6,457 nucleotides of DNA. Source: Candidatus Nanopelagicales bacterium. Its GTDB lineage: Bacteria > Actinomycetota > Actinomycetes > S36-B12. The number at the start of each line of letters is the position of its first letter. The first letter of the stretch is position 1. The notes beneath the pieces are model-generated. The model had not been told where the DNA came from, ran no database searches, and saw only the letters and a program-made list of their open reading frames with translations. The position numbers and the translations under genes were made by a program. Of this stretch, positions 5,931-6,457 are shown one piece after another. The DNA lies in NCBI GenBank assembly GCA_030836325.1, contig JAURQC010000024.1, positions 1 to 6,457 on the forward strand, read 5' to 3'.

Positions 5931-6457
<527 letters not shown>

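Overview
The window looks like chromosome of a high-G+C mycolic-acid actinobacterium, most like Rhodococcus, Nocardia, Gordonia or Mycobacterium. The grounds are a Gram-positive-type DnaK preceded by an HspR-binding HAIR element, an EtfD-like (Rv0338c-type) iron-sulfur membrane reductase next to dnaK, a mycobacterial-type short MazF, and GTG starts that appear leaderless. Genus cannot be fixed from this sequence alone.

Layout. Bases 1-188 hold a small doubtful open frame and a candidate promoter. A rightward pair follows: a large secreted protein (189-2408) with two copies of a beta-rich domain, a cysteine-bearing linker and 29 pentapeptide repeats, and one base later a purine-type phosphoribosyltransferase (2410-2916). 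The phosphoribosyltransferase converges on a leftward toxin-antitoxin pair, a MazF-family toxin (2932-3240) overlapping its ribbon-helix-helix antitoxin (3240-3473). Both facing stop codons lie in the arms of one predicted hairpin. Upstream of the antitoxin is a 21-bp near-palindrome that is probably its operator. Also leftward, 3517-5703 encodes the EtfD-like reductase, which links electron-transfer flavoprotein, and so fatty-acid beta-oxidation, to the quinone pool.

The 290-bp divergent gap 5704-5993 is rich in regulatory signals: a leaderless-type -10 for the reductase, a CRP/GlxR-like site, a SigH/SigR-type promoter, a HAIR element, two strong inverted repeats plus a smaller one in the dnaK leader, and a good ribosome binding site. 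dnaK begins at 5994 and runs off the right edge.

How the parts relate. The reductase and dnaK are housekeeping and stress functions sharing a control region. The toxin-antitoxin pair sits as a self-regulated insert between the reductase and the phosphoribosyltransferase. The least explained part is the secreted duplicated-domain and pentapeptide-repeat protein, apparently translated together with a cytoplasmic phosphoribosyltransferase. I recognise no described system there.
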